Shown here: positions 40,871-48,805 of the stretch, piece by piece
Layout: each line of letters opens with the position of its first letter
Position numbering within the stretch: position 1 is the stretch's first letter
From: Halobacterium hubeiense
GTDB lineage: Archaea; Halobacteriota; Halobacteria; Halobacteriales; Halobacteriaceae
Reading direction: 5' to 3'
Assembly: GCF_001488575.1 (NCBI RefSeq)
Contig: NZ_LN831302.1
Coordinates: forward strand, 1,426,001-1,490,000
Length of the DNA: 64,000 nucleotides
The notes under the pieces: generated by a model
What the model was told of the DNA's origin: nothing
Databases searched by the model: none
The model's input: only the letters and a program-made list of their open reading frames with translations
Program-made: the position numbers and the translations under genes

Positions 40871-41698
40871 CTACTCCGGGCCGAACGATTTCCCCTCGCG
40901 CTCCTCGGCGTCCATCCGGCGGAGCGTGGCGCGGGCGTTGCTCGCTTCGTAGCCGAAGAACACGCCCTCGGTGTACTCCTCGACGACTTCAGTGGCGTGC
41001 ACCAGATTCTCGACCTCCACGTCGACGGCGTACAGCTCGACGCTGAACGGCGCGTCCAGCAGGTCCTCGAAGCCCGAGGCGATGGTCTCCAGCCAGTACG
41101 TCGTCCCGTAGCTGGTGTCGTACAGCGGGACGACGAATTCATCCACGTGTTCGGCGAGCGCCTCGACGTCGAGGCCCGCGCGCTCGTAGAGATGGCCCGG
41201 ATACGGGTCGGGGTAGAGCGTGAGGTACGTCGTCCCCGGGATGCGGTCGGCGGCCTCGGCGACGAACTCCGTGATGACGCTCGCGCGCCAGTCGTACCAG
41301 TCCTCGAAGTCGGATTCCGCGAACGCGCTCTCGCAGCGGTCGCAGTGGCAGTACTCCGCGCGCGGGAACCCCACGTCGTCGAGGCGCACGTCGCCGTTGA
41401 CCTCCGCGCACGTCTCGATGACCGTCAGGAGGCCGTTGCGGTAGTCCTCCGCGAGCGGGCAGATGTACGACCAGTCGAAGTACGGCCGCTCGCGGGTGGC
41501 CTCGTTGCCCTCGTCGTCCACGGGCACGAGGTCGGGTTCGGTGCCGGCGGTGGCGTTGTCCCCGAAGCAGGACACCATGCTGACGGCGTCCTCCAGCGGG
41601 TCGGTGTGGCGGCCGGTGACGTCTTTGACCTCGTAGAACGTGCGGTCGAACTCCGGCCACTCGACTTCCTCGGCGTTCCGCGTGACGACGCCGTACAT
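40871..41698 (-). CDS. Hypothetical protein with CHC-x2-C motif, TIM-barrel-like
   Basis: A 275-residue acidic protein. Features are YFDWSYICPLAEDYRNGLLTVIETCAEVNG, then VRLDDVGFPRAEYCHCDRCESAFAESDFEDWYDWRASVITEFV, and later TTYLTLYPDPYPGHLYERAGLDVEALAEHVDEFVVPLYD. The pattern of an invariant Asp-x-Gly-Phe-Pro-Arg followed by CHCDRCE recalls hypothetical glycoside-hydrolase-like TIM barrels with a small zinc site. Activity is not established. A TATA-like GACTTAGGC is 28 bases upstream. Confidence 0.65.
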   Translation of the reverse strand: MYGVVTRNAEEVEWPEFDRTFYEVKDVTGRHTDPLEDAVSMVSCFGDNATAGTEPDLVPVDDEGNEATRERPYFDWSYICPLAEDYRNGLLTVIETCAEVNGDVRLDDVGFPRAEYCHCDRCESAFAESDFEDWYDWRASVITEFVAEAADRIPGTTYLTLYPDPYPGHLYERAGLDVEALAEHVDEFVVPLYDTSYGTTYWLETIASGFEDLLDAPFSVELYAVDVEVENLVHATEVVEEYTEGVFFGYEASNARATLRRMDAEEREGKSFGPE

Positions 41699-41775
41699 GG
41701 ACGCGAGTTGGCCGGCGGGCCGCCTAAGTCGTTCGCTCTCGGCACGCGCGCAGAAAAGCGGGGACCGGGGACCGA

Positions 41776-41892
41776 CTAGTCGATGCGGTCTACTTCCTCG
41801 GGTTCGGGCGCTTCGTCGCCCCCGACGACGAACTTCCAGACGAGGGCGATGACGAGCAGTGCGGCGGCGGTCTTCACTAGTTTGCCTGCCAT
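41776..41892 (-). CDS. Single-helix small membrane protein, 38 residues
   Basis: A short gene encoding MAGKLVKTAAALLVIALVWK and then an acidic tail (GDEAPEPEEVDRID). Residues 8-23 form one membrane helix with a basic inside end. A near-perfect TATA-like box (GCGTTTAATG, 41913-41922) lies 26 bases upstream, and the pyrBI operon ends 78 bases further upstream on the same strand. No function is known. Confidence 0.65.
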   Translation of the reverse strand: MAGKLVKTAAALLVIALVWKFVVGGDEAPEPEEVDRID

Positions 41893-41912
41893 GACTGACA
41901 CTACTCGCGGAG

Positions 41913-41922
41913 TCATTAAACG
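41913..41922 (-). promoter_or_regulatory. TATA-like box of the 38-residue membrane protein gene
   Basis: The minus strand reads CGTTTAATGA in the 78-base gap below pyrI, centred 26 bases before ATG 41892. Confidence 0.5.
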
Positions 41923-41970
41923 CTTTGCGGGGTCGGCACGAATCCACGATTCCGCGCCGACACGTCGCGG

Positions 41971-42429
41971 TCACCCGCGGAGGTGTGCGGTGATGTCCTC
42001 GCGGACGAGCTCCCCGCAGTACTCGCAGCGCAGGCCGTCGTCCAGCACCGCGAACGTCGGCTCGACGGGCTCGCCGGCGTTCGTGATGCACTCGCGGTTC
42101 GGGCACACGAGCACGCCTCCGACTTCTTCGGGGCGCTCGACGCGGCGCTTGTCCACGACCTCGTAGTCGCGGATGATGTTGATGGTGGCCTCGGGCGCGA
42201 TGAGCGACAGCACCTCGGCCTCGCTGTCGCTGAGTTCGCGGCCCTCGACTTTCACGACGTCCTTGCGGCCGAGCCGGTCGGAGGGGACGTTCATGCCGAG
42301 GCTGACCGTCGTGCCCTCGGTGCCGTCGATGCCCAGCAGCTTGAGCACGTGCAGCGCCTCCCCGGCGGAGACGTGGTCGATGACGGTGCCGCTCTGAATC
42401 TTCGAGACGCGGAGTTCTGTGTCAGTCAT
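41971..42429 (-). CDS. pyrI: Aspartate carbamoyltransferase regulatory subunit
   Basis: Allosteric subunit of ATCase, 152 residues. The nucleotide-binding domain reads [29 protein letters not shown]; the C-terminal zinc domain has CPNREC and CEYCGE as the four Cys ligands. It overlaps pyrB by 8 bases and is translated after it. With PyrB it catalyses and regulates the first committed step of pyrimidine synthesis. Confidence 0.98.
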   Translation of the reverse strand: MTDTELRVSKIQSGTVIDHVSAGEALHVLKLLGIDGTEGTTVSLGMNVPSDRLGRKDVVKVEGRELSDSEAEVLSLIAPEATINIIRDYEVVDKRRVERPEEVGGVLVCPNRECITNAGEPVEPTFAVLDDGLRCEYCGELVREDITAHLRG

Positions 42430-43333
42430 CGTCGAGGAGCAGGTCGAGGAGGGCCATCCGGACCGGGACGCCGTTGTGTGCCTGTTCGAAGTACGTCGCG
42501 TTGTCCGTCTCGTCGACCGCGGCCGAGATCTCGTCCACGCGGGGCAGCGGGTGCATCACCGCGAGGTCGTCTTTCGCGTCTTCGAGGGTCTCGGGCGTGA
42601 TGCTGTACTCGCCGGCGACGGCCTCGTACTCGTCCTCGTCGGGGAAGCGCTCGCGCTGGATGCGCGTGACGTACAGCACGTCGAGGTTCGGGAGGACGGC
42701 GTCCAGCGAGTCGTGTTCCTGCACCTGCGCGCCGGCCTCGTGGAGGTCGTAGCGCACCGAGCGCGGCAGTCGCAGCGACTCGGGGCTGACGAAGTGCTGG
42801 TGGACGTCGAAGTTCGTGAGCGCGTGCGCCAGCGAGTGGACGGTGCGGCCGTACTTCAGGTCGCCCATGATGCCGATGGAGATGTCGTCGAGGCCGGCGT
42901 GCTCGCGAATCGTGTAGAGGTCCAAAAGCGTCTGACTCGGGTGGTGGCCCGCGCCGTCCCCGGCGTTCACGACGGGGACATCGACGTGCTCGCTGGCCAT
43001 CTTCGCGGCGCCCTGCTTGGGGTGGCGGAGCACGATGCCGTCGGCGTACCCCTCGACGACGCGCACCGTGTCGGCCAGCGACTCGCCCTTCTTCACCGAC
43101 GAGGACTCCACGGAGCCCATGTCCACGACGTCGCCGCCGAGGCGTTTCGCGGCCGTCTCGAAGCTCATCTTCGTGCGCGTGCTCGGCTCGAAGAAGCACA
43201 GCGCCAGCAGCTCGTCGGCGTGTCGCTCGCCGGCGGCCGCCGGGTCGTCGTCGAAGGTCGCCGCCCTGTCGAGGACCGTCTCGATGTCGGCCCGCGAGAG
43301 CTGTTTGGCGGTGAGGAGGTGGTCGTGACGCAT
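42422..43333 (-). CDS. pyrB: Aspartate carbamoyltransferase catalytic subunit
   Basis: Condenses carbamoyl phosphate with aspartate. The 303-residue product carries the carbamoyl-phosphate motif [15 protein letters not shown], the [13 protein letters not shown] loop, [20 protein letters not shown], and the aspartate-binding [10 protein letters not shown]. The start [18 protein letters not shown] is canonical, with a TATA-like AGCTTTACG about 29 bases upstream. It heads the pyrBI operon. Confidence 0.98.
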   Translation of the reverse strand: MRHDHLLTAKQLSRADIETVLDRAATFDDDPAAAGERHADELLALCFFEPSTRTKMSFETAAKRLGGDVVDMGSVESSSVKKGESLADTVRVVEGYADGIVLRHPKQGAAKMASEHVDVPVVNAGDGAGHHPSQTLLDLYTIREHAGLDDISIGIMGDLKYGRTVHSLAHALTNFDVHQHFVSPESLRLPRSVRYDLHEAGAQVQEHDSLDAVLPNLDVLYVTRIQRERFPDEDEYEAVAGEYSITPETLEDAKDDLAVMHPLPRVDEISAAVDETDNATYFEQAHNGVPVRMALLDLLLDDD

Positions 43334-43450
43334 CGGTTCAGTACGCGACCCCCGGAAGCGTAAAGCTCCCGGAGCGCACCCGCTCCGGGATGTGCCACCG
43401 CGCCCCACTCGTGCCGAGGTTCAAGTGCGAAGCCGCGACCACCTGCTCGC

Positions 43451-44059
43451 GTGCTGGCAGTCGCGGGCGGCAAGGGCGGCAGCGGCAAGACCACCACCGC
43501 GCTCGGGCTGGCGGGCGCGCTCGTCGAGCGGCGGCGCCGGCCGCTGGTCGCGGACTGCGACCTCGACGCGCCGAACCTCCACTTGCGCGCGGACGTCCCG
43601 CGGGACCCCGGCGCCGACGCCTCGACTCCGACCGCGGCCGTCCACGAGTCGGCGACCGTCCCGGGCGCGGACGTGCTCCCCGCGGGCGACGCGGACGGCG
43701 ACGACCTCGCCGCGGCACTCGACGCGCTGCCCGAATCGCGGCCCGTCATCTTGGACTGCCCCGCGGGCGCCAGCGAGGCCGCAGTCCGTCCCTTGCGCGC
43801 CGCTGACGCCTGCGTCGTCGTCGCGACCGACACCCGGGAGGGAATCGAGGACGCCGTCAAGACCGCCGCGATGGCGCGCGCGGTCGGGACACCAGTGCGT
43901 GTCGTCGCTGTCACCCGCACGGCCAGCGTCCCGGTCGGCCTCGCGGACGCGGCGGCCGCCGACGCCGTGCCGATTCCCGACGCCGCAACGCCGCTGGAAG
44001 CCCGAGAGACCGCCGCAGCGTACGCGACGTTCGCGGACTACGCGGAGCCCAATACTTAA
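43451..44059 (+). CDS. ParA/MinD-like ATPase
   Basis: A 202-residue P-loop protein. The deviant Walker A is VAGGKGGSGKTTTALGLA (residues 4-21) directly after the start, followed by the switch I-like DCDLDAPNLHL and Walker B-like VILDCPAGASEAA. It is shorter than typical MinD proteins. The start codon is GTG at 43451, 26-28 bases after a TATA-like GGTTCAAGTG. The KaiC-like gene follows 27 bases later with its own TATA-like element. The cargo or partner is unknown. Confidence 0.88.
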   Translation: MLAVAGGKGGSGKTTTALGLAGALVERRRRPLVADCDLDAPNLHLRADVPRDPGADASTPTAAVHESATVPGADVLPAGDADGDDLAAALDALPESRPVILDCPAGASEAAVRPLRAADACVVVATDTREGIEDAVKTAAMARAVGTPVRVVAVTRTASVPVGLADAAAADAVPIPDAATPLEARETAAAYATFADYAEPNT

Positions 44060-44086
44060 CCTCCGTCCGTCCCCTACAGTCGGTTC

Positions 44087-44713
44087 ATGCGCGAGCGGCT
44101 CTCCACCGGCGTGGACGTCCTCGACCGGGAACTCGGGGGCGGCGTGCCGGCCGGAACGGTCGTGGCCTACGAGGCCCCGCCCGCCAGTCAGGGAGAGCTA
44201 CTGCTGTACGAACTCACGCGCCCGCGGCCCACGCTGTACCTCACCACGAACCGCACCGAACAGGCCGTCAAGGACGCCTTCGAGGCGACGGACGCACCCA
44301 CCGGCGACCCCGAAGTAGGGTACATCCCGGGCGCGGACGCCATCGAGAACGCGCGCCGCGCGTTCCGCAGCGTCCCCCCGGAGTCGACGGTCATCATCGA
44401 CCCCGCGGACGCCCTCGAACGCGCGGACCGCGGCCGCTACGAGAACTTCGTCAACGAACTCGGCAACCACATGCGAAACGTCGGCGGCATCGCGGTCCTG
44501 CACTGCCTGGACACCGACCACGACCCCGAACTGCGCGGCACCACCGAGCACATGGCCGACGTCGTGTTCAAGCTCCGCGTCGAGGAGAACAACGACGAGG
44601 TCGAGACGCGGCTCACCGTCCCGAAGTTCCGCGGCGGCAACGCACTGGACTCCTCGATCAAGCTCAACCTCGGCGAGCGCGTGCAGGTGGACACCAGCCG
44701 CGACATCGCGTAG
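44087..44713 (+). CDS. KaiC/RadA-like domain protein without a Walker A lysine
   Basis: A 208-residue RecA-superfamily protein. It opens with the KaiC signature STGVDVLDRELGGGVPAGTVVAYE, but where a P-loop (GxxxxGKT) should follow it reads APPASQGELLLYEL, with no Gly-Lys-Thr. The Walker B-like strand STVIIDPADAL and the C-terminal GIAVLHCLDTD and HMADVVFKLRVEE are retained. It therefore probably does not hydrolyse ATP and may serve as a regulatory partner, perhaps of the ParA-like protein encoded just upstream. That partnership is inference. Confidence 0.85.
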   Translation: MRERLSTGVDVLDRELGGGVPAGTVVAYEAPPASQGELLLYELTRPRPTLYLTTNRTEQAVKDAFEATDAPTGDPEVGYIPGADAIENARRAFRSVPPESTVIIDPADALERADRGRYENFVNELGNHMRNVGGIAVLHCLDTDHDPELRGTTEHMADVVFKLRVEENNDEVETRLTVPKFRGGNALDSSIKLNLGERVQVDTSRDIA

Positions 44714-44778
44714 ACGGACCCCGAGCTACGGGTCGTACTGTTCTGCGATAAAATAGGCCGAGCGGCCGGGTTCGAGCG

Positions 44779-45705
44779 TTACGCGTCTTCGTCGACGTCG
44801 AGCTCCTCGACGATTTCGTCGGCGTCCACGTCGGCGTCTTCGAGGGCTTCCTCGACGTCACCGAGGCCTTCGCCGCCGCCCATGCCGCCCATGCCGCCCA
44901 TCATGCCGGGCATGCCAGCGGGCTGGCCGTCGATGATTTCCTGGACGATGACGCGGTCGATGTCCAGCATGTCGATGATCTGGTTGAGAATCTGGTCTTT
45001 GCCCATCATCCACTGCTGGTTGAACTGGAGCTGCGGGGACTGCTCGATGTAGAGGGTCTCCTTCTCGACGGTCTCGGTCGTGGTCTCGGTCTCGCCGTCG
45101 TCGGTCTCCTCGGTGACCTCCTCCTCGACCTCGTCCGTTTCGAGGTGCATGTCGAGCTCGGCGTCGAAGTACATCTGGAGCAGGCCGCGGGCCTTCTCGA
45201 CGGTGTCCTCGACCTGGTCAAGAATCTCGTACTCGTACTCGACGTCCTCGCCGGCGAGCGGGTGGTTGAAGTCCACGCGGGCGCGGCCGCCGATGACGGC
45301 TTCGACGTGGCCGTGCTCGCCGTCGATGTCGACGTGCGCGCCGGGGTAGCGCTCGTCCTCGGGAATCTTGTTCGCGGAGACCGTGCGGACCTCCTCGTCG
45401 TCGTACTCGCCGAACGCCTGCTCGACGACGACTTCGCCGGTGTCACCGACGTCCTTGCCGACGAGGTCGTCTTCGACGTCCTCGAAGATGTGACCCTCGC
45501 CGATGACGATGGTGCGCGGGGAGAACTCCTGCTCTTCGGTGTCGACGCCTTCCTCCTCGGCGACCTCCTCGTCGGTGGTGTCGACGAGTTCGCCGCTGTC
45601 GACCGTGTAGGCGGTGTAGGAGAGCTGCACGAAGTCGCCCTCCTGGAGTCCGCCCTGTTCTGTCTCGGATTCGTCGGCCGTCTCGGCCTCAGTTTCGTCG
45701 CTCAT
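44779..45705 (-). CDS. FKBP-type peptidyl-prolyl isomerase, SlyD-like
   Basis: A 308-residue cis-trans isomerase and likely chaperone. The FKBP core is DFVQLSYTAYTVDSGELVDTT through IVIGEGHIFEDVEDDLVGKDVGD, with the insert-in-flap domain GAHVDIDGEHGHVEAVIGGRARVDFNHPLAGEDVEYEYEIL typical of SlyD. The C-terminal half is a haloarchaeal extension: a Glu/Thr stretch, a helical QFNQQWMMGKDQILNQIIDML region, and a Met/Gly-rich MPGMMGGMGGMGGGEGLG tract. A TATA-like ATTCTTAAGG is about 28 bases upstream. Confidence 0.93.
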   Translation of the reverse strand: MSDETEAETADESETEQGGLQEGDFVQLSYTAYTVDSGELVDTTDEEVAEEEGVDTEEQEFSPRTIVIGEGHIFEDVEDDLVGKDVGDTGEVVVEQAFGEYDDEEVRTVSANKIPEDERYPGAHVDIDGEHGHVEAVIGGRARVDFNHPLAGEDVEYEYEILDQVEDTVEKARGLLQMYFDAELDMHLETDEVEEEVTEETDDGETETTTETVEKETLYIEQSPQLQFNQQWMMGKDQILNQIIDMLDIDRVIVQEIIDGQPAGMPGMMGGMGGMGGGEGLGDVEEALEDADVDADEIVEELDVDEDA

Positions 45706-45727
45706 ACCACTACGCACTCCCGTTCCA

Positions 45728-45739
45728 CCCTTAAGAATC
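45728..45739 (-). promoter_or_regulatory. TATA-like box of the FKBP gene
   Basis: The minus strand reads GATTCTTAAGGG, centred about 28 bases before the FKBP start. It marks the last chromosomal-backbone element before the accessory region. Confidence 0.5.
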
Positions 45740-45800
45740 ACGTTTCTCTGGTATTAATCGAATCGGAAGACTACTTCAGCGTCGGACTGCAAGGAACATT

Positions 45801-46721
45801 ATGGGGGAGAGACAAGTCAGTATACAAGAATGGGCAGAGGTGTTCAACAGGGACAACACCGACGTCACCACCAGAGAGTACAAGTCCTGGATAAAGCGCT
45901 TCGACGAGTGGATTGACCAGGAGCCGGACCTGTCCAGCCTCAGGGACTTCGACGCCGTTCTCCGCGACCCGGACGCAATCGCCGAACTCAAGAAAAATGC
46001 GGGCAGATTCACCGCTTGGAGCACCGCGCGGCCCCCAGATGACGGCTACTCATACAGCGCGCGCGTCAAAGCACTCTCCGCCGCGAAGTCCTGGCTCGCG
46101 TTCGCCCACGACGTCAGCTTCAACGGCGGCCCCGGCGACCTCGTCAACAACATCGCCAAGGGCGACTACAACGCCTTCGACCCCGAGATAGCCACACCGG
46201 AGCAGGTCGCCGACGTCCTGGACGACACCGCCGACTGCAACGCCGACTCCTGCCACGCGATGGCCCGCCTCTCCTACGACGCCATCCTCCGCGTCTCCGA
46301 GGTCGTCCGCATCGAGTGGGACGACGTCGACCTCGAGCGCGGCACCGTGTACGTGCGCGCCGCCAAGGGGAGCCAGAACCGGCACGTCGGCCTCTCCGAC
46401 CGCACGCTCGACGTGCTCGAGGACTACCGCGGCCTAGTCCGTGAGCGGTTCGACGACCCGGAGTGGCTGTTCTACGGCTTCTACCAGCACAACTGGAACA
46501 GGCCCTGGAAGGCGCACGCGTACTCCTCGCACTTCCAGCGCAACCACTGGGATGCCGGCCACCACTCCTTCGCGCGCCACTCCGCCATCACCAACCGGCT
46601 GCGGAACGGCGAGAGCCTCACCGACGTCAGCCAGCGAGCCAGGCACTCCTCGCTGAAGATGACGCAGAAGTACAACCAGTTCGCGCGCAACGGAGACACG
46701 GTCCCGCCGGAACTCCGATAG
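45801..46721 (+). CDS. Tyrosine recombinase/integrase
   Basis: Site-specific recombinase of 306 residues. An N-terminal SAM-like core-binding domain (1-125; for example REYKSWIKRFDEWIDQE and KALSAAKSWLAFAHDV) precedes the catalytic domain. Active-site residues visible: Arg164 in AILRVSEV, Lys189 in AAKGSQNRH, Arg259 in HHSFARHSAI, His282 in RARHSSLKM and Tyr291 in TQKYNQF. The usual H-x-x-R reads H-x-x-x-R here, with Ser at the normal His position. The operon on the other strand ends 31 bases after its stop. It may have integrated the region or act on chromosomal sites. Confidence 0.92.
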   Translation: MGERQVSIQEWAEVFNRDNTDVTTREYKSWIKRFDEWIDQEPDLSSLRDFDAVLRDPDAIAELKKNAGRFTAWSTARPPDDGYSYSARVKALSAAKSWLAFAHDVSFNGGPGDLVNNIAKGDYNAFDPEIATPEQVADVLDDTADCNADSCHAMARLSYDAILRVSEVVRIEWDDVDLERGTVYVRAAKGSQNRHVGLSDRTLDVLEDYRGLVRERFDDPEWLFYGFYQHNWNRPWKAHAYSSHFQRNHWDAGHHSFARHSAITNRLRNGESLTDVSQRARHSSLKMTQKYNQFARNGDTVPPELR

Positions 46722-46752
46722 CCCCGCGGCCTGATTTCGATGACGGCTTGAG

Positions 46753-47361
46753 CTATTCCCCCGTGTAGTCCCAGTATCTCTGGCTTGGACTCTTCCCGCG
46801 CAAGACCATAATGGCGTATACAACCCATAGAGCGGTGAGTGCCGCGAGGCCGTATGGGAAGTAGCTGAGCGCGTTCAAGAGCGAGAGGGACCCGTAGAGT
46901 ACGAGAACGCCATAGAAGTAGCCGAATACGCGCGGCCACCAAACCTCAACCGTGGTGTGCTTGATGTACGCGTGCGGTTCCTGCCCCTCCTTCAGCCGCG
47001 TCCATTCCATATTGAACGGGTCGAACGGAAGCTCCTCCGCCATCTCCCACATGACGCGGTACTTCCCGCTGTTCAGCTGTTTGTAGGAGAGAATGTGGAA
47101 GGACCACAGCACACAGAACGGCAGCCCCACGGCCCCGATAATGAGTATCCCTACGTCCGAGAAATACCCCAGCTTTGCCCCAATTCCTGCGATTCCGAGG
47201 AGTGCGATGAGGAGGCGGAGATAGAACCGATTGTTTCTGAGGCGGCGGTTACTAACGTTGAGCGTGGTCTGTCCGTAGAATTTCCACTGTTCCAGCGCGG
47301 CGTCCGAGTCAACACCCCCGTCATCCGTCGGGTCGTCGGATTTCTCCCCACCGCCACTCAT
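46753..47361 (-). CDS. Four-helix membrane protein, RipA-like
   Basis: Third gene of the TIR operon, 202 residues. An acidic N-terminus leads to an amphipathic region LEQWKFYGQTTLNVSNRRLRNNRFY, then two helices (about 48-64 and 69-90), a cytoplasmic segment LSYKQLNSGKYRVMWEMAEELPFDPFNMEW, and two more helices (about 142-164 and 168-187). The W-x2-Y...S-x-R-R...N-x-F start and the S-Y-x2-L-N-x2-K...E-x2-L-P...E-W loop match a family of small membrane proteins I recall as RipA-like. ATG overlaps the TIR stop (ATGA). Its position suggests a membrane effector or sensor for TIR signalling; that is inference. Confidence 0.75.
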   Translation of the reverse strand: MSGGGEKSDDPTDDGGVDSDAALEQWKFYGQTTLNVSNRRLRNNRFYLRLLIALLGIAGIGAKLGYFSDVGILIIGAVGLPFCVLWSFHILSYKQLNSGKYRVMWEMAEELPFDPFNMEWTRLKEGQEPHAYIKHTTVEVWWPRVFGYFYGVLVLYGSLSLLNALSYFPYGLAALTALWVVYAIMVLRGKSPSQRYWDYTGE

Positions 47362-47873
47362 GGCGCAAGGTCGCGGACGCCTTCGACCACCGAGTCGGTG
47401 TTCCAGCCAACCATCTCATCGGCATGCTGCTCGACGTAGTTCGAGGTCCGGTCGTTTCCCCACGGTTTCACACCGAGAATCGGCTTCCCTTCTTCCTCAG
47501 CGATGCGCACCTCCTTCCCAATCCAGTCGCTGTAAGTAGAGTACATCCCGGCCAGGACGATGACCACTGACGCGGACTTGATTTGCTTCTCCCGGAGGAC
47601 CTTCTCGAGCTCTTCGTCGGTGTCCGTATCGAACTTTTCCTCCTTCGGGACGCTGTAGTCCCGGAAGTCAAGCTCGTCGGATTCCTCAAGGAGGCGTACC
47701 AACCGCGCGTGCTCTTGGTCATAGTCCCAGGAGTGTGAGATGAAGAGTGCGTACTCCTGCCGGTCTTCGGACGACACCGCACCGCCTCCGCCACCACCCC
47801 AGGGCTTCCTGCTGCCTGACTCGGGTCGGCTACCGCTTCCATCTGCGCTCTTCGGAATGTGTCTGTTACCCAT
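47358..47873 (-). CDS. TIR-like domain protein (DUF1863 / Thoeris ThsB-like)
   Basis: Second gene of the operon, 171 residues. After a Gly/Ser-rich, probably disordered leader (1-38) comes a TIR-like domain of the kind found in Thoeris ThsB: YALFISHSWDYDQEHARLVRLL, DFRDYSVPKEEKF, IKSASVVIVLAGMYSTYSDWIGKEVRIAEEEGKPILGVKPWGN and ADEMVGWNTDSVV. Glu121 in SDWIGKE sits where TIR NADases keep their catalytic Glu. Such domains make ADP-ribose-derived signals from NAD in antiviral defence; activity here is inferred. Its ATG overlaps the upstream gene by 8 bases and its stop overlaps the membrane-protein gene by 4. Confidence 0.9.
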   Translation of the reverse strand: MGNRHIPKSADGSGSRPESGSRKPWGGGGGGAVSSEDRQEYALFISHSWDYDQEHARLVRLLEESDELDFRDYSVPKEEKFDTDTDEELEKVLREKQIKSASVVIVLAGMYSTYSDWIGKEVRIAEEEGKPILGVKPWGNDRTSNYVEQHADEMVGWNTDSVVEGVRDLAP

Positions 47874-48732
47874 TTTCGGTCACCTTTGTCGTGCTGAATG
47901 AATTGAGAAGCGCCTGACCGCTGCCGAGCTTTTCTTCGGTCCCGGCCTTCCACTCTGCGTGAGCCTTTGGCTCGTGTACGTCGTCCTCAAGGCCGCTCTG
48001 CTTCCTCCATCGACCACCTGCGGCTGCGACAACCTCCGGTGGTGCTCTCTTCAGGAACCGAACGGACTGCTGGCCGATGATGAGAATCCCCGATGGCTTC
48101 AGCTCAGTTACCAGCGTCTCGACGTCCGAGATTGGCTGGTGGACCCGTCCCTCGTATCCCGACGCGTAGAACACGACGAAGTCCTCTCCAAGCCGCTCCA
48201 TCGTGGGGCGGCATAGCCTGAAATGCCACGGCAACCAGCCCTTGGCTTGTACGAAGACGTGCGTGCGGTGGTTCTGGAGGCGTTCCGCGAACCACTCCGT
48301 CCCCATCATGCTGTCACGTATTGCCCGCAGCTGCTCCAACGGGGACATCGAGGGTTCGTACACCGAGTATTCCGTTGGGATGTGGAAGTCCGGGCCGAAC
48401 CGACGGACGATGTCCAGTTCCTCGCGCCAGTCTAGCTTCCGGAGAGTATCGTCGTGAACTGTCGTGGTCGTGATTACAGTCTGGTCCTCTCTGAAGTACG
48501 TCCGGGCGGTCTCGTCGTGGATGTCCGCCAGCTTCCGCGCGGAGTCGATAGACAGCATGACCGTCTCTATAGAGGGGTCTGCCAGCACCGCACTCCGCTC
48601 AACAGAGTTGGGGACCTTCACGCGATTAACCACTCCCGACACCGGGTAATCATCCCGGAGACGGGAGTCGTCCTCGGACGACGGTTCGTCTGGGTCTTTA
48701 GATGTATCTCCTGTTGGGTCTCGAAAACTCAT
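47866..48732 (-). CDS. Unrecognised protein, first gene of the TIR operon
   Basis: A 288-residue protein with no family I can name. Residues 1-40 are acidic and probably disordered. The core alternates strands and helices: SIETVMLSIDSARKLADIH, QTVITTTTVHDDTLRKLDW, RFGPDFHIPTEYSVYEPSMSPLEQLRAI, THVFVQAKGWLPWHFRLCRPTMERLG, FVVFYASGYEG and SGILIIGQQSVRFLKRAPPEVVAAAGGRWRKQ. That pattern suggests an alpha/beta barrel, faintly recalling tRNA-guanine-transglycosylase-like folds; this is a weak guess. The ATG follows a GGAGG site by six bases. It is translated ahead of the TIR gene and is likely a sensor, regulator or second enzyme of the system. Confidence 0.75.
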   Translation of the reverse strand: MSFRDPTGDTSKDPDEPSSEDDSRLRDDYPVSGVVNRVKVPNSVERSAVLADPSIETVMLSIDSARKLADIHDETARTYFREDQTVITTTTVHDDTLRKLDWREELDIVRRFGPDFHIPTEYSVYEPSMSPLEQLRAIRDSMMGTEWFAERLQNHRTHVFVQAKGWLPWHFRLCRPTMERLGEDFVVFYASGYEGRVHQPISDVETLVTELKPSGILIIGQQSVRFLKRAPPEVVAAAGGRWRKQSGLEDDVHEPKAHAEWKAGTEEKLGSGQALLNSFSTTKVTENG

Positions 48733-48738
48733 CCAGGT

Positions 48739-48743
48739 CCTCC
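48739..48743 (-). promoter_or_regulatory. Shine-Dalgarno site before the first TIR-operon gene
   Basis: GGAGG on the minus strand, six bases before ATG 48732. It fits the anti-SD end of 16S rRNA and marks this as a leadered transcript, unlike most genes in the window. Confidence 0.55.
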
Positions 48744-48805
48744 GGTCTCCGCTTGGTTTTCATGGGAGACAGTTAGATATCAACCTGCAGAAAGTTAAGC
48801 GTTCC

